Positions 1 through 5,246 of a stretch of 6,886 nt of DNA are shown in pieces. The stretch spans positions 1 to 6,886 of the forward strand of contig NZ_CALLYO010000333.1 in NCBI RefSeq assembly GCF_937858865.1, in the 5' to 3' direction. Made by a program: the position numbers and the translations under genes. The notes below the pieces were generated by a model, which was not told the origin of the DNA, ran no database searches, and saw only the letters and a program-made list of their open reading frames with translations. Source of the DNA: an uncultured Amaricoccus sp. (GTDB taxonomy: Bacteria > Pseudomonadota > Alphaproteobacteria > Rhodobacterales > Rhodobacteraceae). Positions within the stretch are counted from its first letter, which is position 1. Every line of letters starts with the position of its first letter.

Positions 1-116
1 CGCTGCGACTGAAGGTCACCGTCGAGCACAAGCCGGGGCAGCAGGCCGGGGAAGTTCGGATCCGGTACTCGACGCTCGAGGAGCTCGACGGTCTCTGTCA
101 GCTTCTCTCCGGGTAG
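1..116 (+). CDS. parB: Chromosome-partitioning protein ParB, C-terminal end (partial)
   Basis: Only the last 37 codons are present. They are read from base 3 and end at TAG 114-116. The peptide begins LRLKVTVEHKPG and continues through GEVRIRYSTLEELDGLCQLL. This resembles the end of chromosomal ParB proteins, where a basic/KVxI strand is followed by G(E/K)(I/V)xIxY, a 'tLeeLd' helix and a short leucine-rich finish. That part forms the C-terminal dimerisation domain. ParB is a CTP-dependent clamp that loads at parS sites near the origin and works with the ATPase ParA in chromosome segregation. The N-terminal CTPase and helix-turn-helix domains lie outside the window, so the call rests on the tail alone. 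The gene converges on rsmD with a 33-bp AT-rich gap. A plasmid ParB cannot be formally excluded, although the housekeeping neighbours argue for the chromosome. Confidence 0.75.
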   Translation, partial: LRLKVTVEHKPGQQAGEVRIRYSTLEELDGLCQLLSG

Positions 117-149
117 GGAATATTTTTATTACAATTGCTTGTATTCGGG

Positions 150-740
150 TCAGCCTTCGAAGGTCGGTAGCGGCACTGCGGAGCGGTAGATCGCGACCGT
201 CGTGTCGCCGTAGCGGCGCTGGTCGAGGCGCTTGAGGCCAAGAGGCGGCGCGGGCTCGGTGCCCTCCTCCCAGATGAGCAGGCCGCCCGGGGCGACCCAG
301 CCGCCGGCGAGCGCGGAGATGGCGGCCTTCTCGCCCAGGCCGCGGGCGTAGGGCGGATCGAGGAAGACGAGCGTGAAGGGCTCGCCGGGGTTGCGGCCGA
401 GCCGGGTGGCGTCGCGGGCGATGACGCGGGCTCGGTCCTCGGTCCCCATCTTCGCCAAGTTGCGGCGGAGGAGCGCCAGCGCCGTCTGGCCCTGGTCGAC
501 GAAGGTGGCGTGGCGCGCGCCGCGGGAGAGCGCCTCGAGTCCCAGGGCGCCGGTGCCGGCGAAGAGGTCGAGGACGCGGGCGCCTTCGGGCGGGGGCGGG
601 TCGTCGTAGCCGCCGTGGGCGAGGAGGTTGAAGATCGCTTCGCGGACCCGGTCGGAGGTCGGCCGGAGATGCGCCGCCGGATCGCCGCCGCCGAGGCCGG
701 CGAGGGCGAGGCCGCGGTGGGTGCCGCCGATGATGCGCAT
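150..740 (-). CDS. rsmD: 16S rRNA (guanine(966)-N(2))-methyltransferase RsmD
   Basis: The protein has 196 residues, a normal length for RsmD. The family N2-methylates G966 of 16S rRNA in the assembling 30S subunit, using S-adenosylmethionine. Visible hallmarks are the N-terminal MRIIGGTHRG (residues 1-10), the substrate-side motif RPTSDRVREAIFNLL (26-40), the SAM-binding glycine loop DLFAGTGALG (58-67), an acidic residue after strand 2 (VDQ, 81-83), and the catalytic DPPY (128-131) typical of N-directed amino methyltransferases. The start ATG (740-738) overlaps the stop of the upstream flavoprotein gene by one base (TGATG), so translation is probably coupled and the gene has no promoter of its own nearby. 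It ends 33 bp from the converging parB. Nothing appears broken, and all family motifs are intact. Confidence 0.96.
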   Translation of the reverse strand: MRIIGGTHRGLALAGLGGGDPAAHLRPTSDRVREAIFNLLAHGGYDDPPPPEGARVLDLFAGTGALGLEALSRGARHATFVDQGQTALALLRRNLAKMGTEDRARVIARDATRLGRNPGEPFTLVFLDPPYARGLGEKAAISALAGGWVAPGGLLIWEEGTEPAPPLGLKRLDQRRYGDTTVAIYRSAVPLPTFEG

Positions 741-1957
741 CAGAGTGCCTTGAGGTCGCTGGCCGGGTCGGCGATCGCGGCGGGATCGGGCGAGTGGCCG
801 GCCTCGATCCAGCGCTTGGCGGTCATGTAGGCGCGCGGGTCGTTCATCGCGTCGACGGCGAGCAGGCGCGGGCCCTGCCAGTACCAGATCGACCGGCTGC
901 CTGGGCGGGGACCGGGGCGGGTCGTGGTCGTCTCCCAGCCGGCGTTGAGGCCGGCGATCTGCAGCTTCACGTCGTACTGGTCGGACCAGAACCAGGGGCG
1001 GGGCGTGTAGGGCGCGGGGTCGCCGAGCATGGCGGCCGCGACCGCCTCGGCGTGGTCGATGGCGTGGGGGACGCTTTCGAGCCGGAGGCGCCGGCCGTTC
1101 CAGGGGAAGCTCGCGGCGTCGCCGGCAGCGAAGACCGACGGGTCGGAGGTGCGGCCGTGGGTGTCGGTCGCGATGCCGTCGTCGATGGCGAGGCCGGCTT
1201 GCGCCGCGAGCGTGGTCTCGGGGGCGATGCCGATGCCGACGAGGACGAGGTCGGCCGGGAGGTGCTCGCCGGTGGCGAGGTCCGCGCCGGTGACGCGGGT
1301 GTCGCCGGTCAGGCGGGCGAGGGTGGCGCCTTCGCGGATGTGGACGCCGTGGCGGACGTGGAGGTCGCGGAAGTAGTCGGCGGTGGCGGGGGCGGCGACG
1401 CGGGCGAGGATGCGGGGGGCGGCCTCGATCAGGGTGACGTCGAGGCCCTTCTCCCGGAGGACGGCGGCTGCTTCGAGGCCGATGTAGCCGCCGCCGACGA
1501 TGAGCGCGCGGCTGCGGCCGGCGAGGGCGTCGGCGAGGGCGTCGGCGTCGGCGAGGGCGCGCATGAGGAGCACGCCTTCGAGGTCGCCGCCGGTCTCGGG
1601 CGGCAAGCGGCGCGGGGCGCTGCCGGTGGTCAGTGCGAGGAGGTCGTAGGGAAGGGTGCGGCCGTCGGCGAGGGTGACGGTGCGGGCGGTGCGGTCGATG
1701 GCGGTGGCGGGGGTGCCGGTGAGGAGGGTGATGCCCTCGGCGTCGAAGAAGCTGGAGGGGCGGAGGAAGAGGCGCTCGAGGGCCATCTCGCCCTTGAGGT
1801 AGCCCTTGGAGAGCGGCGGGCGCTGGTAGGGCGGGAAGGGCTCGGCGCCGACGAGGGTGAGCGGGCCGGTATGGCCGAGGGCGCGCAGGCGCGCCACGAG
1901 GGAGGCCCCGGCCTGGCCGGCGCCGACGACGAGAATGCGGGCGGCCTTGGGGTCCAT
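740..1957 (-). CDS. NAD(P)H-dependent FAD oxidoreductase, putidaredoxin/ferredoxin reductase type
   Basis: This 405-residue protein has the layout of class I-type ferredoxin reductases of oxygenase and P450 systems (putidaredoxin, rubredoxin and terpredoxin reductases). These pass electrons from NAD(P)H through FAD to a small iron-sulfur protein. The FAD Rossmann motif GAGQAG is at 12-17, followed by the PPYQRPPLSKGYL segment (42-54) typical of the family. A second Rossmann motif GGGYIG (155-160), with Glu178 ending the next strand, favours NADH over NADPH. The second FAD motif AAGDAA is at 277-282. The C-terminal reductase domain starts around 320 with WFWSDQYDVKLQIAG (322-336). There are no cysteines, so it is not a disulfide reductase and carries no Fe-S cluster. 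No ferredoxin, oxygenase or P450 gene is nearby, so the partner is unknown. The ATG at 1957 has a purine-rich AAAAGG stretch upstream. The stop overlaps the rsmD start. Confidence 0.9.
   Translation of the reverse strand: MDPKAARILVVGAGQAGASLVARLRALGHTGPLTLVGAEPFPPYQRPPLSKGYLKGEMALERLFLRPSSFFDAEGITLLTGTPATAIDRTARTVTLADGRTLPYDLLALTTGSAPRRLPPETGGDLEGVLLMRALADADALADALAGRSRALIVGGGYIGLEAAAVLREKGLDVTLIEAAPRILARVAAPATADYFRDLHVRHGVHIREGATLARLTGDTRVTGADLATGEHLPADLVLVGIGIAPETTLAAQAGLAIDDGIATDTHGRTSDPSVFAAGDAASFPWNGRRLRLESVPHAIDHAEAVAAAMLGDPAPYTPRPWFWSDQYDVKLQIAGLNAGWETTTTRPGPRPGSRSIWYWQGPRLLAVDAMNDPRAYMTAKRWIEAGHSPDPAAIADPASDLKAL
1517..1558. repeat. Imperfect 12-bp tandem repeat inside the flavoprotein gene
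   Basis: The 12-mer (g)(t/c)cggcgagggc appears at 1517-1528 (gccggcgagggc), 1529-1540 (gtcggcgagggc) and 1547-1558 (gtcggcgagggc), with a half unit gtcggc at 1541-1546. On the minus strand it encodes the alanine/aspartate/leucine-rich stretch ADADALADALAG (about residues 136-147), in the helix just before the NAD-binding strand. The repeat is in frame, so gain or loss of units would lengthen or shorten the helix without breaking the gene. Confidence 0.7.
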
Positions 1958-1964
1958 GGGTGCC

Positions 1965-2014
1965 TTTTCACTTCCTGCGCCGACCCTCTATAAGTCGGGC
2001 GTGGGTTCCTGCAA
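1965..2014. promoter_or_regulatory. Candidate divergent promoters, flavoprotein gene / peroxiredoxin gene
   Basis: The 76-bp region between the two divergent starts holds one AT-containing patch, TCTATAAG. Toward the peroxiredoxin (+), TTTTCA (1965-1970), an 18-bp spacer and TATAAG (1989-1994) fit a sigma-70-like promoter. Toward the flavoprotein (-), TTGCAG (2014-2009), a 16-bp spacer and TATAGA (1992-1987) are a weaker fit. The two -10 boxes overlap, so the promoters could not both be occupied at once. This is pattern matching only. Confidence 0.4.
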
Positions 2015-2033
2015 CCGGCATCGGGGGAGAGAG

Positions 2034-2522
2034 ATGGCGATCGAGGTAGGCGAGCGGCTGCCGGAGGCGACGTTCCTCGAGAAGGGGCCGGACGGGATCG
2101 CGCCGGTCGCGAGCGGGGATCTGTTCGCCGGGCGGAAGGTGGTGCTCTTCGGGTTGCCCGGGGCCTTCACCGGCATCTGCTCGACCCGGCACGTGCCGAG
2201 CTTCATCCGGGTGGCTGACCAGCTGCGGGAGAAGGGGGTGGAGGAGATCGTCTGCGTCTCGGTCAACGACCCGCACGTGATGGCGGCCTGGAGCGAGGCG
2301 ACAGGGGCGGGGAAGGCCGGGATCCGCATGCTGGCCGATGCGGATGGTGGCTTCGCCCGGGCGATGGGGCTCGAGTTCAGCTTTCCGGCGGCGGGGCTGC
2401 TCGGACGGTCGAAACGGTACGCGCTGCTGGCCGAGGACGGGGTCGTCCGGGTGCTGAACCTCGAGACGAGCCGCACCGACTGCGAGGTGAGCGGCGGGGA
2501 GACGATGCTCGGGCAGGTCTGA
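2034..2522 (+). CDS. Peroxiredoxin, Prx5/type II family
   Basis: The protein has 162 residues, a usual length for a single-domain Prx5-type peroxiredoxin. These cytosolic enzymes reduce H2O2 and organic peroxides, using thioredoxin, glutaredoxin or glutathione for recycling. The fold starts at VGERLPEATF (5-14). The active-site motif PxxxTxxC reads PGAFTGIC (42-49), making Cys49 the peroxidatic cysteine, followed by HVPSF (53-57). The Prx5-typical VSVNDPHVMAAW is at 75-86 and GLLGRSKRYALL at 121-132. Two residues between the active-site Thr and Cys are Gly-Ile rather than the common Pro-Thr. Two further cysteines are present: Cys74 in a buried-looking strand, and Cys150 in the C-terminal segment near where human PRDX5 has its resolving cysteine. 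The start at 2034 is preceded by the purine-rich GGGGGAGAGAG. The open frame extends further upstream, but that part overlaps the promoter and does not look like this family. Confidence 0.93.
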   Translation: MAIEVGERLPEATFLEKGPDGIAPVASGDLFAGRKVVLFGLPGAFTGICSTRHVPSFIRVADQLREKGVEEIVCVSVNDPHVMAAWSEATGAGKAGIRMLADADGGFARAMGLEFSFPAAGLLGRSKRYALLAEDGVVRVLNLETSRTDCEVSGGETMLGQV

Positions 2523-2532
2523 GCGCACAGGC

Positions 2533-2555
2533 TCCGCACAGTGCGGACTTTTGTT
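2533..2555 (+). terminator. Likely Rho-independent terminator after the peroxiredoxin gene
   Basis: Eleven bases after the stop, TCCGC (2533-2537) and GCGGA (2543-2547) form a short 5-bp stem around the loop ACAGT. This is followed by CTTTTGTT. The stem is short for this GC-rich genome, but position and T-run fit an intrinsic terminator. It is the only clear one in the window. Confidence 0.6.
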
Positions 2556-2589
2556 AACAAGTTGATATATAATAATAATAGTATTGACG
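2551..2589 (+). other. AT-rich island with TATAAT box and TTGTTAACAA palindrome
   Basis: This is a stretch of nearly pure A/T in a very GC-rich window. It contains the perfect 10-bp palindrome TTGTTAACAA (2551-2560) and a perfect TATAAT (2568-2573) inside a run of ATA triplets. A TTGACG follows at 2584-2589. No gene reads through it in a sensible frame. A -10 box here would point rightward, antisense to the TetR gene, but no good -35 element stands at the right distance. A curvature or protein-binding role is equally possible. Confidence 0.35.
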
Positions 2590-2617
2590 CTAACCACTTC
2601 TCAACCAAGGTTACCGG

Positions 2618-2635
2618 GCGCGGCCGGGGCCGCGC
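2618..2635 (-). terminator. GC-rich hairpin after the TetR gene, possible terminator
   Basis: A perfect 7-bp stem GCGCGGC/GCCGCGC encloses a 4-base loop, 4 bases past the stop of the minus-strand TetR gene. No T-run follows on the minus strand, so it is not a textbook intrinsic terminator. It may stabilise the 3' end or help Rho-dependent ending. Confidence 0.35.
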
Positions 2636-2639
2636 GGCG

Positions 2640-3290
2640 TCACGCCGTCCCTGTGCGGAGGAGGGCGAGGATGGCGTCGGCGGTGGTGCGTTCGGGGTCG
2701 GGGAGCGCGGCGTCGCCGCTCCAGAGCGGGGCGAGGCGGAGGGCGCCGAGGAGGAGCCCGGTGACGGCGAAGAGGCGGGGCGCGAGCGGGGCGCGGGGGA
2801 TGGCGCCCTCGGCGACGCCCCAGTCGATCAGGCCGGCGGCGAGGCCGAGGAGGCGGGCGTCGGCCTCGGTGAGCGCAACGCGGGAGGCCGGGGCGAGGCG
2901 GGCGCGGAAGTCGGCGTCGTGGGCATGCTGGCAGAGGCGGGCGTGGGCGCGGTCGGCGGTCAGGCGCTGCCAGGCGACGGCGACGAAGTCGCGCAGCACC
3001 GTCTCGAACGGCCGGTCCGCGTCGAGGTTCTCGAGCGCGGCGCAGGTGCCGGCGTTCCAGTCGGCGACGAGGCGGGCGTGGAGGTCGTCCTTGGACGGGA
3101 AGTGGCGGTAGACGGTGCCCTTGGCGTATTCGGCGCGGCGGGCGATCTCCTCGACCGTCACCGTCTCCCAGTCGTCGCGGTGCATGAGGCTGATGGCGGC
3201 GTCGAGGAGCGCCCGCTCGCGCTCCTCGAGCTCGCGCCGTCTGCGGTCGCTGGTGCCGATCGCCCTGCCTCCTCGTGACCGCGGGTTCAC
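2640..3290 (-). CDS. TetR/AcrR-family transcriptional regulator
   Basis: The protein has 216 residues from the GTG at 3290, a typical TetR length. Helix 1 begins near residue 24 (RERALLDAAISLM). The helix-turn-helix is at about 44-63, with TVEEIARRAEYAKGTVYRHF (45-64) followed by PSKDDL (65-70), a clear TetR DNA-binding signature. The C-terminal part (about 75-216) is a helical ligand/dimer domain with no recognisable subfamily. These proteins are usually ligand-released repressors of themselves and of a neighbour. Here the flanking genes are a converging peroxiredoxin and an upstream same-strand dehydratase, neither an obvious target. The start is unsure: GTG 3290 has only a weak GAGG about 13 bases upstream, whereas GAGGAGG (3274-3268) sits 7 bases before an in-frame ATC (3260-3258). 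Starting there would give 206 residues and keep the whole DNA-binding domain. No usual start codon lies near that ribosome binding site. Confidence 0.9.
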   Translation of the reverse strand: MNPRSRGGRAIGTSDRRRRELEERERALLDAAISLMHRDDWETVTVEEIARRAEYAKGTVYRHFPSKDDLHARLVADWNAGTCAALENLDADRPFETVLRDFVAVAWQRLTADRAHARLCQHAHDADFRARLAPASRVALTEADARLLGLAAGLIDWGVAEGAIPRAPLAPRLFAVTGLLLGALRLAPLWSGDAALPDPERTTADAILALLRTGTA

Positions 3291-3301
3291 GACCGCCGTG
3301 A
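3274..3301. promoter_or_regulatory. Inverted-repeat cluster at the TetR gene start, candidate operator
   Basis: CGTGA (3274-3278), TCACG (3287-3291) and CGTGA (3297-3301) give two overlapping inverted repeats, TCACG-N5-CGTGA (15 bp) and CGTGA-N8-TCACG. The longer word CGTGACC occurs at both outer positions. Dyads of this size around the start are common as autoregulatory operators of TetR genes. A second weaker dyad, CGGTC-N7-GACCG (3339-3355), and the palindrome GGTTAACC (3332-3339) lie further upstream. In GC-rich DNA, 5-bp arms can arise by chance. Confidence 0.35.
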
Positions 3302-3447
3302 CCTCGGGTCGCGGGAGACTGACGTGGAAGTGGTTAACCGGTCGTAAACGGACCGAGGGTCATGGACGCGCTGACGGGGTCGCGCCCTCCCAGCCCCAGG
3401 CGGGCGCTGCCCTTTTGACCTGGAGCCGCGGTCGTACAGGGTGTCCC

Positions 3448-3834
3448 TCAGCTGCCGGACGGGGTGGCGTGGTGGAGCTTGCAGAGGCATTCGACCGGCT
3501 CGGCCTGGTCGCGCTGGACCTCGGCGGCGCCGGCGAGCCTGTCGAGGCGGTGGGCGAGCTCGAGGTCGAGGCGGGTGAGGCCGTCGGCGGCGTGGGTGGT
3601 GAGGGTCACGTCGACGGTGTTGTAGACGTTCGTCCACTCCGGGTGGTGGTTGAGCTTCTCGGCCACCAGCGCGGCGCGCGACATGAAGCCCCAGGCCTCG
3701 GAGAAGCTGCGGAACTTCCAGATCTTGCGCAGCGCGTCGCGTTCGGGGACACCGCCCCAGCCGGCTTCGCCGAGGGCGGGAAGGAGCGACTCGCGCTCGG
3801 GCGTGGTCAGGCGCTGCAGCGGCTCGCCGGTCAT
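3448..3834 (-). CDS. Pterin-4a-carbinolamine dehydratase with C-terminal tail
   Basis: The protein has 128 residues from the ATG at 3834. The enzyme dehydrates 4a-hydroxytetrahydrobiopterin, recycling the pterin cofactor of aromatic amino acid hydroxylases. The family signature is clear: VAEKLNHHPEWTNVYNTVDV (57-76), then LTTHAADGLTRLD (78-90). The catalytic histidines are His63, His64 and His81. The domain should end near residue 102 (LAHRLDRLAG). About 26 further residues follow, including CLCKLHH near the end, which is longer than the usual 95-105 residue family members. The start overlaps the stop of the upstream glutathione S-transferase gene (ATGA), and AGGAGG inside that gene's end serves as ribosome binding site, so translation is coupled. 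A longer open frame continues upstream but has no family likeness. No phenylalanine hydroxylase gene is visible, so the physiological partner is unknown. Confidence 0.92.
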   Translation of the reverse strand: MTGEPLQRLTTPERESLLPALGEAGWGGVPERDALRKIWKFRSFSEAWGFMSRAALVAEKLNHHPEWTNVYNTVDVTLTTHAADGLTRLDLELAHRLDRLAGAAEVQRDQAEPVECLCKLHHATPSGS

Positions 3835-4457
3835 GCTCCCTCCTTCGGCGGCATGGCCGCGTCGTCGAGCTCGCGCGCCCGGACCGCCGCCGGGCGGCCT
3901 TCGAGGCGCTGCCAGTAGGCGGTGAAGGCGGGGCGGGCCTCGATCGAGCCGAAGCGCAGGCCGAAGCCGAGCTGCGACCCGACGTAGACGTCGGCGGCGG
4001 TGAAGCGGTCGCCGGCGAGATAGTCGCTGCCCGAGACCGCCGTCTCCAGCGTGTCGAGCACGCGCGGCAGGCTGCCGTAGCCGACGAAGCCGCGCTTCTC
4101 GTCCGGCACCTCGACCCCGAGCGCCTGATTGGTCACCGCCGCCTCGAGCGGGCCGGCGCCGAAGAAGAGCCAGCGGTAGTAGGCGCCGCGCCGCGCCGGC
4201 TCGGGGGCGAGGCCGGCGGCGGGGAAGGCGTCGGCGAGGTAGGCGCAGACGGCGGCGCATTCGGTGACGACGGTCTCGCCGTGCACCAGCGTCGGCACCT
4301 TGGCCATCGGGTTGAGGCGGCGGTATTCCGGGTCCTGCATCGGCGGGCCGTAGCCGAGGACGACGGCGCGGTAGGGCTCGCCGACCTCCTCGAGCATCCA
4401 GCGCGCGATCCGGCCGCGCGACATCGGGTTGGTGTAGAAGGTGAGCGCCTCGGCCAT
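3831..4457 (-). CDS. Glutathione S-transferase family protein
   Basis: The protein has 208 residues from the ATG at 4457. The ATG is preceded by GGGAGGGA with good spacing. A TTG at 4511 would add 18 residues unlike the family and lacks such a site. The N-terminal thioredoxin fold starts with ALTFYTNPMSRGRIARWML (4-22). Ser13 is at the usual catalytic serine/cysteine position. The cis-proline is Pro55 in NPMAKVPTLV (49-58), and the glutathione-contacting pair is Glu66-Cys67, where Glu-Ser is most common. The all-helical C-terminal domain (about 90-208) contains the folding motif FTAADVYVGSQL. Such enzymes conjugate or isomerise electrophiles with glutathione in the cytosol, and the substrate cannot be read from sequence. 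The gene follows the RraA-like gene by 60 bp and overlaps the dehydratase start by 4 bp. Confidence 0.92.
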   Translation of the reverse strand: MAEALTFYTNPMSRGRIARWMLEEVGEPYRAVVLGYGPPMQDPEYRRLNPMAKVPTLVHGETVVTECAAVCAYLADAFPAAGLAPEPARRGAYYRWLFFGAGPLEAAVTNQALGVEVPDEKRGFVGYGSLPRVLDTLETAVSGSDYLAGDRFTAADVYVGSQLGFGLRFGSIEARPAFTAYWQRLEGRPAAVRARELDDAAMPPKEGA

Positions 4458-4517
4458 CGGTCCCTCCCGGAGTGTTGCTGGGCAAGGTAGCCGGACGGCG
4501 GCGGCTGGCAAGCGCCG

Positions 4518-5234
4518 TCAGCGGCCGCGCTCGGCCTCGTAGCGGGTGCGGGTCTCGGCGTTCATCGGGTAGAGGCCGGGGAGGGGGACACCGCGGTCGA
4601 CCTCGCCCATGATCCAGGCCTCCATCCGCTCCTGCTCCGGCGCCTCGGCGAGGACGGCGGGAAGGAGCGCCTGCGGGACGAGGACGGCGCCGTCGCGGTC
4701 GGACACCACCACGTCGTCGGGGAAGACGGCGACCCCGCCGCAGCCGACCGGCTCCTGCCAGCCGACGAAGGTGAGGCCGGCGACCGAGGGAGGCGCGGCG
4801 GCGCCGCGGCACCAGACCGGGAGCGCGGTGCCGAGGACCCCCTCGAGGTCGCGCACCGGGCCGTCGGTGACGAGGGCGGCGACGCCGCGCCGCGCCATGC
4901 GGGCGCAGAGGATGTCGCCGAAGATGCCGGCGTCGGCGATGCCGGCGGCGTCGACGACGGCGATGCAACCCTCGGGCATCGCCTCGATCGCCGCGCGGGT
5001 GGAGATCGGCGAGGCCCAGGAGGCGGGGGTGGCGAGATCCTCGCGCGCCGGCACGAAGCGGAGGGTGAAGGCGCGGCCGACGAGGCGGGTGACCTCGGGG
5101 TGGATCGGCCGGGCGTGGCGCATCCAGACGTTGCGCAGGCCCTTCTTGAGGAGGACCGTGGTCAGCGTCGCGGTCGAGACCTGCCGCAGGGTCGCGACGA
5201 TCTCGTGCCAGGGCGGCAGCGCGTCTTCGGCCAT
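4518..5234 (-). CDS. RraA/HMG-aldolase family protein
   Basis: The 238-residue protein belongs to the family that includes the RNase E inhibitor RraA and the metal-dependent 4-hydroxy-4-methyl-2-oxoglutarate (HMG/CHA) aldolases. Motifs are GDILCARMARRGVAALVTDG (106-125), followed by PVRD with Arg128-Asp129, the pair that binds pyruvate enolate and metal in the aldolases. Further on are GGVAVFPDDVVVSDRDGAVLVP (166-187). The N-terminal STATLTTVLLKKGLRNVWM (20-38) and the AFTLRFVPAREDL block (55-67) mark the longer subgroup, often annotated 'ribonuclease activity regulator', rather than the roughly 160-residue E. coli RraA. The intact Arg-Asp pair favours a pyruvate-type aldolase or decarboxylase acting on a sugar or aromatic acid intermediate. 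This is inference, since no such pathway genes are beside it. GGAGGAG stands just before the ATG, and the ychF stop is 12 bp upstream. Confidence 0.88.
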   Translation of the reverse strand: MAEDALPPWHEIVATLRQVSTATLTTVLLKKGLRNVWMRHARPIHPEVTRLVGRAFTLRFVPAREDLATPASWASPISTRAAIEAMPEGCIAVVDAAGIADAGIFGDILCARMARRGVAALVTDGPVRDLEGVLGTALPVWCRGAAAPPSVAGLTFVGWQEPVGCGGVAVFPDDVVVSDRDGAVLVPQALLPAVLAEAPEQERMEAWIMGEVDRGVPLPGLYPMNAETRTRYEAERGR

Positions 5235-5246
5235 GGTCTCCTCCGG

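Noticed and set aside
1..149. parS site near parB
   Set aside because: No match to the usual parS palindrome (TGTTTCACGTGAAACA) was seen here or elsewhere in the window.
794..1993. Long open frame on the + strand opposite the flavoprotein gene
   Set aside because: The translation is low-complexity Gly/Ala/Glu/Val-rich and mirrors the GC-rich codon bias of the real minus-strand gene. It has no domain likeness and no ribosome binding site.
3402..3416. Small hairpin GGGC-GCT-GCCC followed by TTTT on the + strand
   Set aside because: The stem is only 4 bp with a 3-base loop, and no + strand gene ends there.
3362..3418. 18-codon + strand frame (MDALTGSRPP...) with GAGGG upstream
   Set aside because: It is too short to judge, has no downstream + strand gene to regulate, and has ordinary GC-rich composition.
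4484..4510. Possible internal promoter for the GST gene (TTGCCA / TACCTT on the minus strand)
   Set aside because: The spacer is only 15 bp and the -10 box is poor. Co-transcription from upstream is simpler.
3835..4968. Upstream extension of the dehydratase reading frame
   Set aside because: The extension is arginine/proline-rich, out of frame with the real GST and RraA-like genes it overlaps, and lacks family likeness. A strong ribosome binding site supports the start at 3834.
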